Shown here piece by piece: positions 1 through 7,429 of a DNA stretch of 11,974 nt (positions are counted from its first letter, which is position 1; each line of letters opens with the position of its first letter). The position numbers and the translations under genes were made by a program. Location: NCBI GenBank assembly GCA_000435715.1, contig FR882600.1, forward strand, positions 38,303 through 50,276, written 5' to 3'. The stretch comes from Firmicutes bacterium CAG:145 (GTDB lineage Bacteria > Bacillota > Clostridia > Peptostreptococcales > Anaerovoracaceae). Below the pieces are notes generated by a model that did not search any database, was not told where the DNA came from, and saw nothing but the letters and a program-made list of their open reading frames with translations.

Positions 1-833
1 CGGCCGGGCTGGTGGGCGAAGGCTCCGGCTGTTTCGGCTTAGACGACGAAATTTCTCGGGACCACGACTTCGGCCCGGGATTCTGCATATGGCTGGCAGA
101 CGATGATTACGATGCCTATGCGGACGACCTGTCCGCAGCCTACCGCAAGCTTCCCGGCGATTTCATGGGCCTGACAAGAGAAAATATCGTTGCGGGGGAA
201 AGATTGGGAGTCATGAGGATTTCCGACTTCTACGCTTCCTTCACCGGGTGCGCCGGCGTTCCTCAGACCGACATGGACTGGTTTCTGATTTCAGAGTCGA
301 ATCTGGCCGCCGTCACCAACGGTCAAGTCTTCTTTGACAGCCTCGGAGAGTTCAGCCGCATAAGAAAAGGGCTGCTGGGCTTCTATCCCAGGGATGTCCT
401 TCTTAAAAAATTAACCGCCAGATGCGCAGTCGTCTCCCAGTCGGGACAATACAACTTTCAAAGGTGTCTCGACAGAAACGATTTGACGGCCGCTACCCTC
501 GCGCTGTCCCGCTTCATAGAAAACTCCATTTCCATGGCTCATCTTCTGGTGAGGAGGCCGACCCCGTTTTACAAGTGGAGTTTCAGAAGTCTTTGCGGTT
601 TTGATCCTCAGACGGCCGGCTTGATAGAAAAAGTGGCACTGAAAAATACGGCGGCGCCTGAAGAATGTATAAACGCCATAGAAGCCGTATGCAGCCGCCT
701 CGCCCATATGCTGTGTTCAAAAGACCTGGCTCATTTCAGCGGCAATTTTCTTCAGGATTATATACCGCAGCTGATGAACGCAATAGAAAATCCGCAGCTT
801 TCGGCCATGCACCCTATGGCTGACTGCCTGTGA
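1..833 (+). CDS. DUF4037 domain protein, nucleotidyltransferase-like (5' end outside window)
   Basis: The reading frame is open to the left edge (first complete codon at base 3, reading A-G-L-V), so the GTG at 12 is an internal valine and the true start lies upstream. Near the start is a GS-x11-DHD motif (GEGSGCFGLDDEISRDHD), the pattern of the polymerase-beta-like minimal nucleotidyltransferases: Gly-Ser of the helix-turn and a D-x-D metal-binding pair. The rest is mostly helical, with the conserved-looking stretch RRPTPFYKWSFR about 185 residues in. This matches the DUF4037 family as I know it. Substrate and partner are unknown. The gene is followed after 18 bases by a DUF4125 gene with its own strong ribosome binding site, so the two are probably co-transcribed. 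GC content is visibly higher than in the polymer operon. The family call is fairly secure; nucleotidyl transfer activity is inferred from the motif only. Confidence 0.8.
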   Translation, partial: AGLVGEGSGCFGLDDEISRDHDFGPGFCIWLADDDYDAYADDLSAAYRKLPGDFMGLTRENIVAGERLGVMRISDFYASFTGCAGVPQTDMDWFLISESNLAAVTNGQVFFDSLGEFSRIRKGLLGFYPRDVLLKKLTARCAVVSQSGQYNFQRCLDRNDLTAATLALSRFIENSISMAHLLVRRPTPFYKWSFRSLCGFDPQTAGLIEKVALKNTAAPEECINAIEAVCSRLAHMLCSKDLAHFSGNFLQDYIPQLMNAIENPQLSAMHPMADCL

Positions 834-838
834 ATTTC

Positions 839-851
839 AAGGAGGAATCGA
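839..851 (+). promoter_or_regulatory. Ribosome binding site of the DUF4125 gene
   Basis: AAGGAGGA at 839-846 is a near-perfect Shine-Dalgarno sequence. AGGAGG ends 6 bases before the ATG at 852, which fixes that start and supports independent translation of the second gene of the pair. Confidence 0.8.
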
Positions 852-1475
852 ATGAATTTTCACGACCCTGATAGGGAAAAAATAGAAAAAATCATAAATA
901 CGGAATGGGACATGTTTCAACAGGTGGACAATATAGGTGGCCGTGCAGACTGCCAGGACGATTTTGAGACTTTCTACATCATGCGCCGGAGTCAGTACGA
1001 CAACTGGACTACGGAAATGGTCGACGCCTACAGTGACTTCGCGGCTCGTTCGCAAGAAGAAGGCCGCAACCTGGTTTCCGAGAAGTACGCCCGCATGATG
1101 GCTTATACCGACTTGCATTACTTCAACAAGCACCTCCGAGACAAACTGCCGGCAGTGCCCGCAAAGAATTTCAGACTTATAAACAGAATCGTGGAGCGCC
1201 TCATCTGCTGGGAGGAAGAGATGGCCCGGCGCTATCCGAAGCTGGCAGGCACCGCTCGCCCAATCAGGTCTTCAGAGGATAAATACGGATTCACTTCCAT
1301 GGAGACTTACGCACGAGGAGAGCTTGAAACCTATCCCGAAGAGCTACTTGCTCTTTACTGCCAGTATGTGGACGACCTGTGGGATGAGGGCATTTCCCTC
1401 TCCCGAAAAAATCTTCAGACCATGGTATCCATGTACGGTTATGACAGCATAGACGAAGCGGAGGGAGCTATTTAG
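852..1475 (+). CDS. DUF4125 family protein
   Basis: A 207-residue soluble protein with no signal peptide or membrane segment. The N-terminal signature is clear: EW at 18-19, then GGRADCQDD at 29-37 and FYIMRRSQYDNW at 41-52, followed by an acidic, aromatic-rich helical protein with YP and WEEEM motifs and a closing YGYDSIDEAE. I recognise this as the DUF4125 family, whose function is not established. The conserved Cys/Asp/Arg cluster near the N terminus would be the place to look for an active or binding site. It lies 18 bases downstream of the DUF4037 gene on the same strand, and the pairing suggests a joint function, perhaps modification of a small molecule or RNA, but that is inference. 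The last four codons and the stop lie inside a terminator hairpin. Confidence 0.82.
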   Translation: MNFHDPDREKIEKIINTEWDMFQQVDNIGGRADCQDDFETFYIMRRSQYDNWTTEMVDAYSDFAARSQEEGRNLVSEKYARMMAYTDLHYFNKHLRDKLPAVPAKNFRLINRIVERLICWEEEMARRYPKLAGTARPIRSSEDKYGFTSMETYARGELETYPEELLALYCQYVDDLWDEGISLSRKNLQTMVSMYGYDSIDEAEGAI

Positions 1476-1488
1476 CTCCCTCTTTAAC
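1461..1488 (+). terminator. Hairpin terminator between convergent operons
   Basis: GAGGGAGCTA (1461-1470) pairs perfectly with TAGCTCCCTC (1473-1482), giving a 9-10 bp GC-rich stem with a 2-4 base loop, followed by TTTAACTC. The stem contains the last codons and TAG stop of the DUF4125 gene. The U tract is short, so termination on the plus strand may be partial. On the minus strand the stem lies just after the stop of the last polymer gene (1489) but has no T run behind it, so termination of that operon here is uncertain. Confidence 0.6.
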
Positions 1489-2598
1489 TCATTTGCAGCA
1501 TCCTATTATCATTACAGCCAGATCTTTGGCGCAGTTTTCCTGTTTCTCGACAAACTTTCGTCCGAATTTTTCTACCCTTTCAAGATCATACTTATCTTCT
1601 TTTATCGAGTCGGCTATACAAGAAGGATCGCCTGAAATCACTCCCGGCATCTCTTTCATATAATCTATATAGAAATCCCTTGCAGCCCCGTAAGTATCAT
1701 AATCAAAAGTATAAAAGAACAGCGGTTTTTTCAGTATGGCTGCTTCGAATATCACGGCGGAATAATCGCAAATTACATAATCGGCCGCAAAGAGCATTTC
1801 AAGAGTAGAAAATTCTTCATCTGTAAGACAATTATCGCATGTTTCTTTCATGAGAGGATGTTTTTTCAGAACAAAGATGTATTCACCATCGTCGAATTTT
1901 CCGGCCAAGTCATCTATCTCTCTGGAAATATCCTTATCTTTTCTGAAAGTAGGAGCGTATACCACGATCTTTTTGCCTTCAAACCGGGGATATCTTTCTC
2001 TCACTCTTTTCACCGCGCTTCTGGCAAACTCATCATCCGTCAGTTTATCTACTCTCGGAAGAGACATGACTTTCACAGCTTTTTCATCATACCCGAAGGC
2101 TTCCGAAAAATACGGCAGACAGGCGCTGCCGCTGGTCAATACCCAGGTATAATTTTTATGCATCGACATGGATTCAGCCAAATCGCGGCTGCTTCCTTCC
2201 CCTTCTCCCACTATGCTGAGGCCAAACCTCTTGAGCGCGCCTAACGCATGCCACATCTGTATCACTGTAAGGGATTTTCTCTGGCAAAGAACGCTGACAG
2301 CTATACAATATGAATCTAAGACCACCACTTTAGATGTGGCAATATGATACATCTGGCGAAGCACATGAAAACAATATACAATCTTATGAGCCAAGTTTCC
2401 CTCCAATTTTTTGCACAGGAAAATCAGCTTTATCCGAGGAGCCTGTCTCATCAACTCCGCCTTTAACAGTTCCATGTCTTCGCTCTTATCGTCTGACTGC
2501 CGGCTTATAAACGTTACTTTATCTTGCACAGGCAGTAGTTTCATCGGTGCAAATATTAAGTTTAGCAGGATTATGATGATTTTCAATACGAATCTCAT
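1489..2598 (-). CDS. CDP-glycerol/CDP-ribitol phosphotransferase family protein (TagB/TarF-like), copy B
   Basis: A 369-residue member of the CDP-glycerol:poly(glycerophosphate) glycerophosphotransferase family, GT-B fold, transferring an alditol phosphate from a CDP-alditol to a membrane-bound acceptor on the cytoplasmic face. Visible hallmarks: QMWHALGALKRFG at 114-126 with the family's catalytic-type His117, PRVDK at 181, YAPTFR at 214-219, KKHP at 245-248 and DYSAVIFEAAILKKP at 278-292, the CDP-binding region. Residues 1-24 are hydrophobic and basic, suggesting membrane association. The length equals single-module TagB/TarF rather than the long polymerases TagF or TarL. ATG 2598 follows the GT2 stop by one base (TAGAATG), with AGGA about 8 bases upstream. 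It is the last gene of the operon. With tarIJ present and no glycerol-3-phosphate cytidylyltransferase seen here, CDP-ribitol is the likeliest donor, but donor specificity cannot be read from the sequence. Confidence 0.88.
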   Translation of the reverse strand: MRFVLKIIIILLNLIFAPMKLLPVQDKVTFISRQSDDKSEDMELLKAELMRQAPRIKLIFLCKKLEGNLAHKIVYCFHVLRQMYHIATSKVVVLDSYCIAVSVLCQRKSLTVIQMWHALGALKRFGLSIVGEGEGSSRDLAESMSMHKNYTWVLTSGSACLPYFSEAFGYDEKAVKVMSLPRVDKLTDDEFARSAVKRVRERYPRFEGKKIVVYAPTFRKDKDISREIDDLAGKFDDGEYIFVLKKHPLMKETCDNCLTDEEFSTLEMLFAADYVICDYSAVIFEAAILKKPLFFYTFDYDTYGAARDFYIDYMKEMPGVISGDPSCIADSIKEDKYDLERVEKFGRKFVEKQENCAKDLAVMIIGCCK

Positions 2599-2599
2599 T

Positions 2600-4318
2600 C
2601 TATTTTCCTATCTTACTTTTTAAATTTTCTATATCTTCTCTCGTAATATGACGTTTGAGCCTCTGAATCAACCTGTCAGCTCTGCTGTTTTGGATGTGGC
2701 AGCATTTCACAAGAATCGCCGGGGGAGAAGTCTCAGCTCTTGCCAGAAAATCCTCGTCTGCCATATCTGTTATCATGGCTCCTTTTCGCAACCTCTCAAA
2801 GCCAAGGGTCCTGTAGAGCGTATCTACATCGTGCGGTCCTCTGCCGCTGAATTTGAAACCTTCGAGGGAGCTCTTTCTGAACAGTTTATTTGAAAAAATA
2901 TTGTCGCAAGACGCGATCTTTCCGTATTTTTGCCGTCCTCTCTTAGTATATCCAAATGCGGCGCTGATAACAGGTATCGGCTTGTATGAGCTTTTGTCAA
3001 AGTTCTTCATTACCATAGAGACGAATCCCAATCCAGCTCTCGATTCCAGCTTGGAGACCATCAGCTTTAAGGAATTCTTGGTGAACATGGCAAACTCATC
3101 GAAAATGATTATATATCTGCCTCTCGCCTGCTTCACGGCTCTGCTTAAAAACTCCGCCGCAATGTCACCCTCTATAATTTTGAGATTGACTTTGTTTCTG
3201 TATGCTTGTCCCACTGCGCCGTCAAAAGAGGCCGGCAGTAATATTTCGAACCTGGGGAAAGCCTGATTATAGACGCTTCCCAGCATCATGTCCACCTCTT
3301 CGGCCGTATGGTCCGGCGTCAAAATCACTGACACAACAGGTTCTCTGTCCATTTCTTCAGGCGACATAAAGCCTCTCTCGAGGTTCAAATCTCTGTGGCC
3401 TGCCAGCAAACTGCTCCACTGTTTATCGCTCAGGTAGCTGCGATAAAGCTTTGTCCTTTGGTTAAGAGTCTCGCTCAAGTCCTCTTCTCCCCTCCAGATT
3501 CCCCTGTAATAGCCGTTTATCATCTCTCCCTCTATGAAGCGATAGTACAGCTTTCCCAGATAATCTGCCCTCTCTTCTTCTGACAAATACTTACCGGTCA
3601 GCTTTTCCGCCTCTTCACGTATACGGTCGTGGGAAGCTAAAAGGCTTTTCAGATATCTGCGGCTTATAATCTGGGTGGCCGACGGAGTGAGCCAAAAAGG
3701 CCTCTTTATATAGTTATATGCTATGGTGTCGCACCCAGAAATCACTTCTGCGCAGTTTAACACTCTATAAGTGAATACACCGTCCTCCGCATTATAAAGC
3801 TGCTCAAACCGAAGGTCGTGTTCCCTTATAAGTCTCATGGAAAACATCTTATGACACAATGACCACGCGCCTATAAAGTGGGGGTCAGCCGGACTTATAT
3901 TCTTTTGTTTAGCCAGCTTCTGAGAATGCATGTATATGAGAGATTCTCCCAGATTCTTTTCTTCCATGACGCCTACCACCATATCTGCCGCCCCGGATGT
4001 GGCCGCCTTATACATCTTTTCAAGGGCGTGGGGCGGAATATAATCGTCGGGGTCATAGAATACTATATATTCTCCGGATGCAAGGTCAATAGCCTTATTC
4101 CTCGCCGAGGCCACTCCGCCGTTTTCCTGCCTGAAATACTTAAATCTGACGTCAGAAGCGCAGAATTCCCCGGCAATCTGGCCGGAACTGTCGGTGGAGC
4201 CGTCATCTATTATGACAACTTCAAAATCCTTGAAAGTCTGATTCTGTACAGATTTCAGCATATCATATATGTAGTTTTCCACATTGTACACCGGTACTGC
4301 TACAGAAACCTTGTTCAT
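2600..4318 (-). CDS. Two-module family 2 glycosyltransferase
   Basis: A 572-residue cytoplasmic or peripheral membrane protein. Residues 1-230 form a standard GT-A fold GT2: VSVAVPVYN at 4-12, IIDDGSTDSS at 36-45 (nucleotide binding), NGGVASARN at 67-75, the metal-binding DPDD at 89-92 and an AEDG at 177-180 that fits the catalytic-base ED. Residues 230-325 are a helical linker. A second GT2-like module begins near 326 (EPVVSVILTPDHTAEEVD, GSVYNQAFPRFEILL) but lacks the DDGSTD loop and has FDEF at 406-409 where the D-x-D is expected. It therefore looks like a degenerate, probably non-catalytic domain. It sits between tarJ (10-base gap, AGGTGA ribosome binding site) and the terminal phosphotransferase, so it probably adds a sugar to the linkage unit or repeat, or decorates the polyol phosphate. 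Donor and acceptor are not predictable. Confidence 0.88.
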   Translation of the reverse strand: MNKVSVAVPVYNVENYIYDMLKSVQNQTFKDFEVVIIDDGSTDSSGQIAGEFCASDVRFKYFRQENGGVASARNKAIDLASGEYIVFYDPDDYIPPHALEKMYKAATSGAADMVVGVMEEKNLGESLIYMHSQKLAKQKNISPADPHFIGAWSLCHKMFSMRLIREHDLRFEQLYNAEDGVFTYRVLNCAEVISGCDTIAYNYIKRPFWLTPSATQIISRRYLKSLLASHDRIREEAEKLTGKYLSEEERADYLGKLYYRFIEGEMINGYYRGIWRGEEDLSETLNQRTKLYRSYLSDKQWSSLLAGHRDLNLERGFMSPEEMDREPVVSVILTPDHTAEEVDMMLGSVYNQAFPRFEILLPASFDGAVGQAYRNKVNLKIIEGDIAAEFLSRAVKQARGRYIIIFDEFAMFTKNSLKLMVSKLESRAGLGFVSMVMKNFDKSSYKPIPVISAAFGYTKRGRQKYGKIASCDNIFSNKLFRKSSLEGFKFSGRGPHDVDTLYRTLGFERLRKGAMITDMADEDFLARAETSPPAILVKCCHIQNSRADRLIQRLKRHITREDIENLKSKIGK

Positions 4319-4328
4319 ATCTCACCTG

Positions 4329-5354
4329 TCAAACATTCCAGAGCATTATGGTCTTGCCGCCTGCCTTGGCTATATCTTTCTCAAAAGCCGTGTGCATGTC
4401 GTCCACATTCCGCACATCTATTACATCTCCGACTATATTCTTTAAATGCTGAACTATCTTTGGATGCTCACTGAACATAGCCACGGTATTTTCAAAGTCT
4501 TTTCTGCCGGAACGGCTGCTGCCGAACATCCTGAGTCCTTTTTCCAGGATCATGCGGGTATTTATGGGAACAGGGTTCTCCGATACGCCTAAGATAGCGA
4601 TGGTGCCTTCGGGCTTTATATAGTCTATAATCTGATCTATCGCCTTTGTGGAACCGTTTCCTCCCACACATTCGAAAGCGTGATCTATCGCTATATCTTC
4701 GGGAATATTTCTCACATCATAGGTTTCGTCAGCAAAGGTAAATCCCGTCATCTTGTCGTGGCTGACGCCCATTATATATATCTTGCTGTCGGGATAACGG
4801 TATCTGAGAAAAATAGCAGTAATAAACGCCAGATTTCCATCTCCCCAGATAGCTATATGGTCTTTCCTGCCGTGGGCTATCTTATCGAATCTTCCTACCG
4901 CATGATTGCTGACTGAAATTATCTCGGTAAAGGCCGCCACTTCCTTGTCTATATTCTCGGGAAGTCTTACTATTCTGTCCCGCCTCATAGCCACATTATC
5001 CTGCATGAAGCCATCGAAGCCGCTGGCTCTGAATTTGCTGGAACGCAAGTAGTTTTCGGCTATGAACGGGTCTTCTTCCACCGGAGTGTTGGGGATCATC
5101 ACTACCGCCTCTCCCGGTTTGAATTCGCCTTTTTTATCGCAGGAAACCACTCCTATACCCTCATGGATCAGCGCCATGGGAAGCTTCTTCGCAAGAACTT
5201 CAGGATCTCTCGTCCCCTGATAATATCGCTGGTCCGCATTGCATATGGACAGATGAGTAGGTCTTATTATCACATGGTCATCGTCCATCTGTATATCGTT
5301 AAACTCAATTTCTATTTTTCTCGGCTCTGTAAGCCTGTAAATCGTGTTGAGCAT
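4329..5354 (-). CDS. tarJ: Ribulose-5-phosphate reductase TarJ (ribitol-5-phosphate dehydrogenase)
   Basis: Medium-chain, zinc-dependent dehydrogenase that reduces D-ribulose 5-phosphate to D-ribitol 5-phosphate with NADPH, the first committed step to CDP-ribitol. At 341 residues it matches staphylococcal TarJ in length and along its whole sequence as I remember it: SICNADQRYYQGTRD at 36-50, LPMALIHEG at 58-66, VMIPNTPVEEDPFIAENYL at 85-103, the Rossmann motif IWGDGNLAFITAI at 169-181, HAFECVGGNGS, and the C-terminal half EKGLRMFGSSRSGRKDF. Likely catalytic zinc ligands are Cys38, His64, Glu65 and Glu144. The structural-zinc cysteine lobe of alcohol dehydrogenases is absent, as in TarJ. The gene lies 78 bases after tarI, with AAAGGCGAG ahead of its ATG. 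The product feeds TarI directly. A related pentitol phosphate (for example arabinitol) cannot be excluded. Confidence 0.93.
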   Translation of the reverse strand: MLNTIYRLTEPRKIEIEFNDIQMDDDHVIIRPTHLSICNADQRYYQGTRDPEVLAKKLPMALIHEGIGVVSCDKKGEFKPGEAVVMIPNTPVEEDPFIAENYLRSSKFRASGFDGFMQDNVAMRRDRIVRLPENIDKEVAAFTEIISVSNHAVGRFDKIAHGRKDHIAIWGDGNLAFITAIFLRYRYPDSKIYIMGVSHDKMTGFTFADETYDVRNIPEDIAIDHAFECVGGNGSTKAIDQIIDYIKPEGTIAILGVSENPVPINTRMILEKGLRMFGSSRSGRKDFENTVAMFSEHPKIVQHLKNIVGDVIDVRNVDDMHTAFEKDIAKAGGKTIMLWNV

Positions 5355-5378
5355 TCTAACTCGCCTTTCATCTTTTCA

Positions 5379-5425
5379 TCTGCATCCGGCCCTTGCAAAT
5401 CCGCAAGGCTTATCTTCGATGCAGA
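5379..5425 (-). other. Nested stem-loop in the tarI-tarJ intergenic gap
   Basis: In the 78-base gap, TCTGCATC (5379-5386) pairs with GATGCAGA (5418-5425), an 8-bp outer stem. Inside it CCTTGC (5391-5396) pairs with GCAAGG (5403-5408), a 6-bp inner stem with a 6-base loop. This is the longest gap in an otherwise tightly packed operon. There is no T run after it on the minus strand, so it is not a typical intrinsic terminator. It could be an mRNA processing or stability element that sets tarI and tarJ levels apart. Confidence 0.45.
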
Positions 5426-5432
5426 GTTTTTC

Positions 5433-6140
5433 TCATATATCCTGCTGTTTCAGCAGGCTTTCGGCTACCGTCAAGTCGTATGGATAAGTTATCTTTATGT
5501 TGGAATTTTCTCCCCGCACCAGGCTCACCGGCTCTCCCTTTATGACGAATATCTTAGCTGCGTCTGTCAGTATCGCCTTTTCTTCTTCTGTAAGCTGCTC
5601 ATACATGTTCTTAAGTTTGAGAGCCTTAAAGCTCTGGGGAGTCTGCCCCTGATAAAGGTCCGCCCTGCTGGGTATGGCCGTTATGCTGTAGCCGTCGCGG
5701 CTTTCCACTATGGTGTCCGTAGCCGGCACGACTGTGTCGCATGCTCCGGATTTTTCGGCGGCCTCGATATTGTCTTTGATTATTCTGTATGTGACGAACG
5801 GCCTCACCGCGTCGTGGGTCACTATCACCGTCTCTTCATTCAGAGCCTGTGACTCCTCGATATGCCTAACGGCGTTCATTATGGTCTCGTTTCTGGTCTC
5901 TCCGCCCTCGAGCACCGTAATGCGGCTGTCGCTGACATACTTTTTCAGCAGACCTTTGGTATACTCGATCCAATCCTTGGGGCAGAGTATGAATATCTCC
6001 TCGAATTCGCTGCAAAGGCAGAATTTTTCTATGGTGTGGAGGATTATGGGCTTTCCTCCTATGTTTATAAATTGCTTGGGCTTTTCGTTTCCCATGCGGC
6101 TGCCTATGCCGCCGGCTAAAATGCACGCGTAAATCATCAT
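5433..6140 (-). CDS. tarI: Ribitol-5-phosphate cytidylyltransferase TarI
   Basis: Makes CDP-ribitol from CTP and ribitol 5-phosphate in the cytoplasm. It belongs to the IspD/TarI nucleotidyltransferase family, 235 residues, the usual length. The nucleotide-binding N terminus LAGGIGSRMGNEKPKQF is at 8-24, VTHDAVRPF at 107-115, DTVVPATDTIVES at 135-147 and GQTPQSF at 165-171. It resembles staphylococcal TarI more than IspD, and the adjacent tarJ settles the pathway. The start overlaps the stop of the membrane polymerase gene (ATGA), indicating translational coupling. A GGAGG lies at 6145-6149: its spacing is 4 bases to the ATG at 6140 and 7 bases to the second ATG at 6137, so the protein may start at Met2 (234 residues). 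In Haemophilus Bcs1 the two activities are fused; here they are separate. Confidence 0.93.
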   Translation of the reverse strand: MMIYACILAGGIGSRMGNEKPKQFINIGGKPIILHTIEKFCLCSEFEEIFILCPKDWIEYTKGLLKKYVSDSRITVLEGGETRNETIMNAVRHIEESQALNEETVIVTHDAVRPFVTYRIIKDNIEAAEKSGACDTVVPATDTIVESRDGYSITAIPSRADLYQGQTPQSFKALKLKNMYEQLTEEEKAILTDAAKIFVIKGEPVSLVRGENSNIKITYPYDLTVAESLLKQQDI

Positions 6141-7429
6141 TTTTCCTCCGTCAGTCTGTCTTCACCGTCTTCCATGTCGGTCTCAAGTATGAGGAACATG
6201 TAGAAGCAGGTAAAGAATCTATTTAATACGAACAAGCTTTCAAAGCAGTTTATCACGAATATGAATATGAGCATCAGATACCATCTGCCCTTTTCTAAGT
6301 GCTTGGCCCTCTTTATCCTCTGAAGCAGTATGGCGATGAATAGGCCGAAACCTGCCCAACCTGTGGCCGATATCATTCCGATGTAGCCGTTATGAGGGCC
6401 GAGCTGGGAGGATGATACGTAACCCCAATATATATCTTCATGGTCATTTATATACTGGATTCTCTCTTCCTGTTCCAATTTTAAATTTCCCTCTCCGAAT
6501 ATTAAACTATTATTCTGATTTATAATGCATTCTTTCCAGATTAAATATCTTCCAGAGCTGATTTTATCCATTTTATGTTCTAAATCAGTATAATACAATG
6601 TCCCTATATTTTGGCTGTGATTCACTACAAGATACACCGGTAATAACGTAGCAATACACATGACCAAAACTCCGGCAATGAGTGTTTCTTTTCTTATTCT
6701 AAGTAACTTTTTCTCTGCAATAACTAATATTACTATCGCAATGGCACCTACATCGGCGCTTCTGCACCCGAATAATATGAGCGCAACAATATTATAGACG
6801 GCAAAACCTGCTATAAAGTACTTGTTATAATTTTTCTTTCCATATAGAATTACAGCCAATACTATTGAAAAGCCCGCCATGAGCCCTGCAGTATTAGTAT
6901 TGGAAAACAGCATCGCATTCCCTGAATCCTTTAGATAGCTATATTCATATAACAGAGTCTGCAATCTTGTGCCTAAATAATCATACATATAAAACAAAAG
7001 CAGGCTCAGTCCGCTGATAATCAGTTCTAACCATATAAAGATTTTTATATATATGCTTTTTTCATCCTGCAGAGTTGTTTTGCATATACCCACAAGAAAA
7101 AATATTTCAAAGAAAACCGTCCTGATGGCGCTGTAGTCAAATCCGCTCTGCCAAAGTGAGATAAGTCTGGCGATAAAATAAATTATTACGATTACATTGC
7201 TCTTTATCCATGGCTTCAGCAGACGTTTAGGCTCCGATAAAATATTGCAGGCCCAGATGGCAAGCACGCATATTGCTAATAAGTTTTGGAGAGTTTCTAT
7301 CCTCTCTCCTATCCATAAGTTTATTACGGTATTAAATAAAATAAAAGAGAGAGCCATTGCAGGCATAAGTATTTTAGAGTTTAATATATTCAGTTTTCCT
7401 ATCCATGGTTTTGCAGCTGCTGTTTCCAT
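6137..7429 (-). CDS. O-antigen ligase/Wzy-type polymerase family membrane protein
   Basis: A polytopic membrane protein with about ten to twelve hydrophobic segments and one large extracytoplasmic loop. Visible family marks: FSNTNTAGLMAG before a membrane segment, FGCRSADVGA in the middle, then the loop with SGRYLIWKEC and GPHNGYIGMISATGWAGFG near the C terminus (about residue 344), the HNGY/G motif of the Wzy_C/O-antigen ligase superfamily. It would polymerise or ligate lipid-linked repeat units outside the membrane. I choose the ATG at 7429 (430 residues, METAAAKP start): it overlaps the upstream TAA as TAATG and has GGAGGA at 7441-7446, 11 bases upstream. The longer start at 7456 would place that ribosome binding site inside the coding region. 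The gene is more AT-rich than tarI/tarJ downstream. Sequences of this family diverge strongly, so polymerase versus ligase cannot be decided. Confidence 0.8.
   Translation of the reverse strand: METAAAKPWIGKLNILNSKILMPAMALSFILFNTVINLWIGERIETLQNLLAICVLAIWACNILSEPKRLLKPWIKSNVIVIIYFIARLISLWQSGFDYSAIRTVFFEIFFLVGICKTTLQDEKSIYIKIFIWLELIISGLSLLLFYMYDYLGTRLQTLLYEYSYLKDSGNAMLFSNTNTAGLMAGFSIVLAVILYGKKNYNKYFIAGFAVYNIVALILFGCRSADVGAIAIVILVIAEKKLLRIRKETLIAGVLVMCIATLLPVYLVVNHSQNIGTLYYTDLEHKMDKISSGRYLIWKECIINQNNSLIFGEGNLKLEQEERIQYINDHEDIYWGYVSSSQLGPHNGYIGMISATGWAGFGLFIAILLQRIKRAKHLEKGRWYLMLIFIFVINCFESLFVLNRFFTCFYMFLILETDMEDGEDRLTEEK

Noticed and set aside
3878..4474. Long plus-strand open frame opposite the GT2 and tarJ genes
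   Set aside because: It crosses two well-supported minus-strand genes, has no ribosome binding site and its translation resembles no family. It is an antisense shadow.
5163..5852. 229-codon plus-strand open frame opposite tarJ/tarI
   Set aside because: It spans two genes with clear homology on the other strand, and the translation is Cys/Tyr/Phe-rich and not protein-like.
5433..6140. IspD (isoprenoid pathway) instead of TarI
   Set aside because: The family motifs are shared, but the sequence follows TarI more closely and the next gene is a clear tarJ in the same operon.
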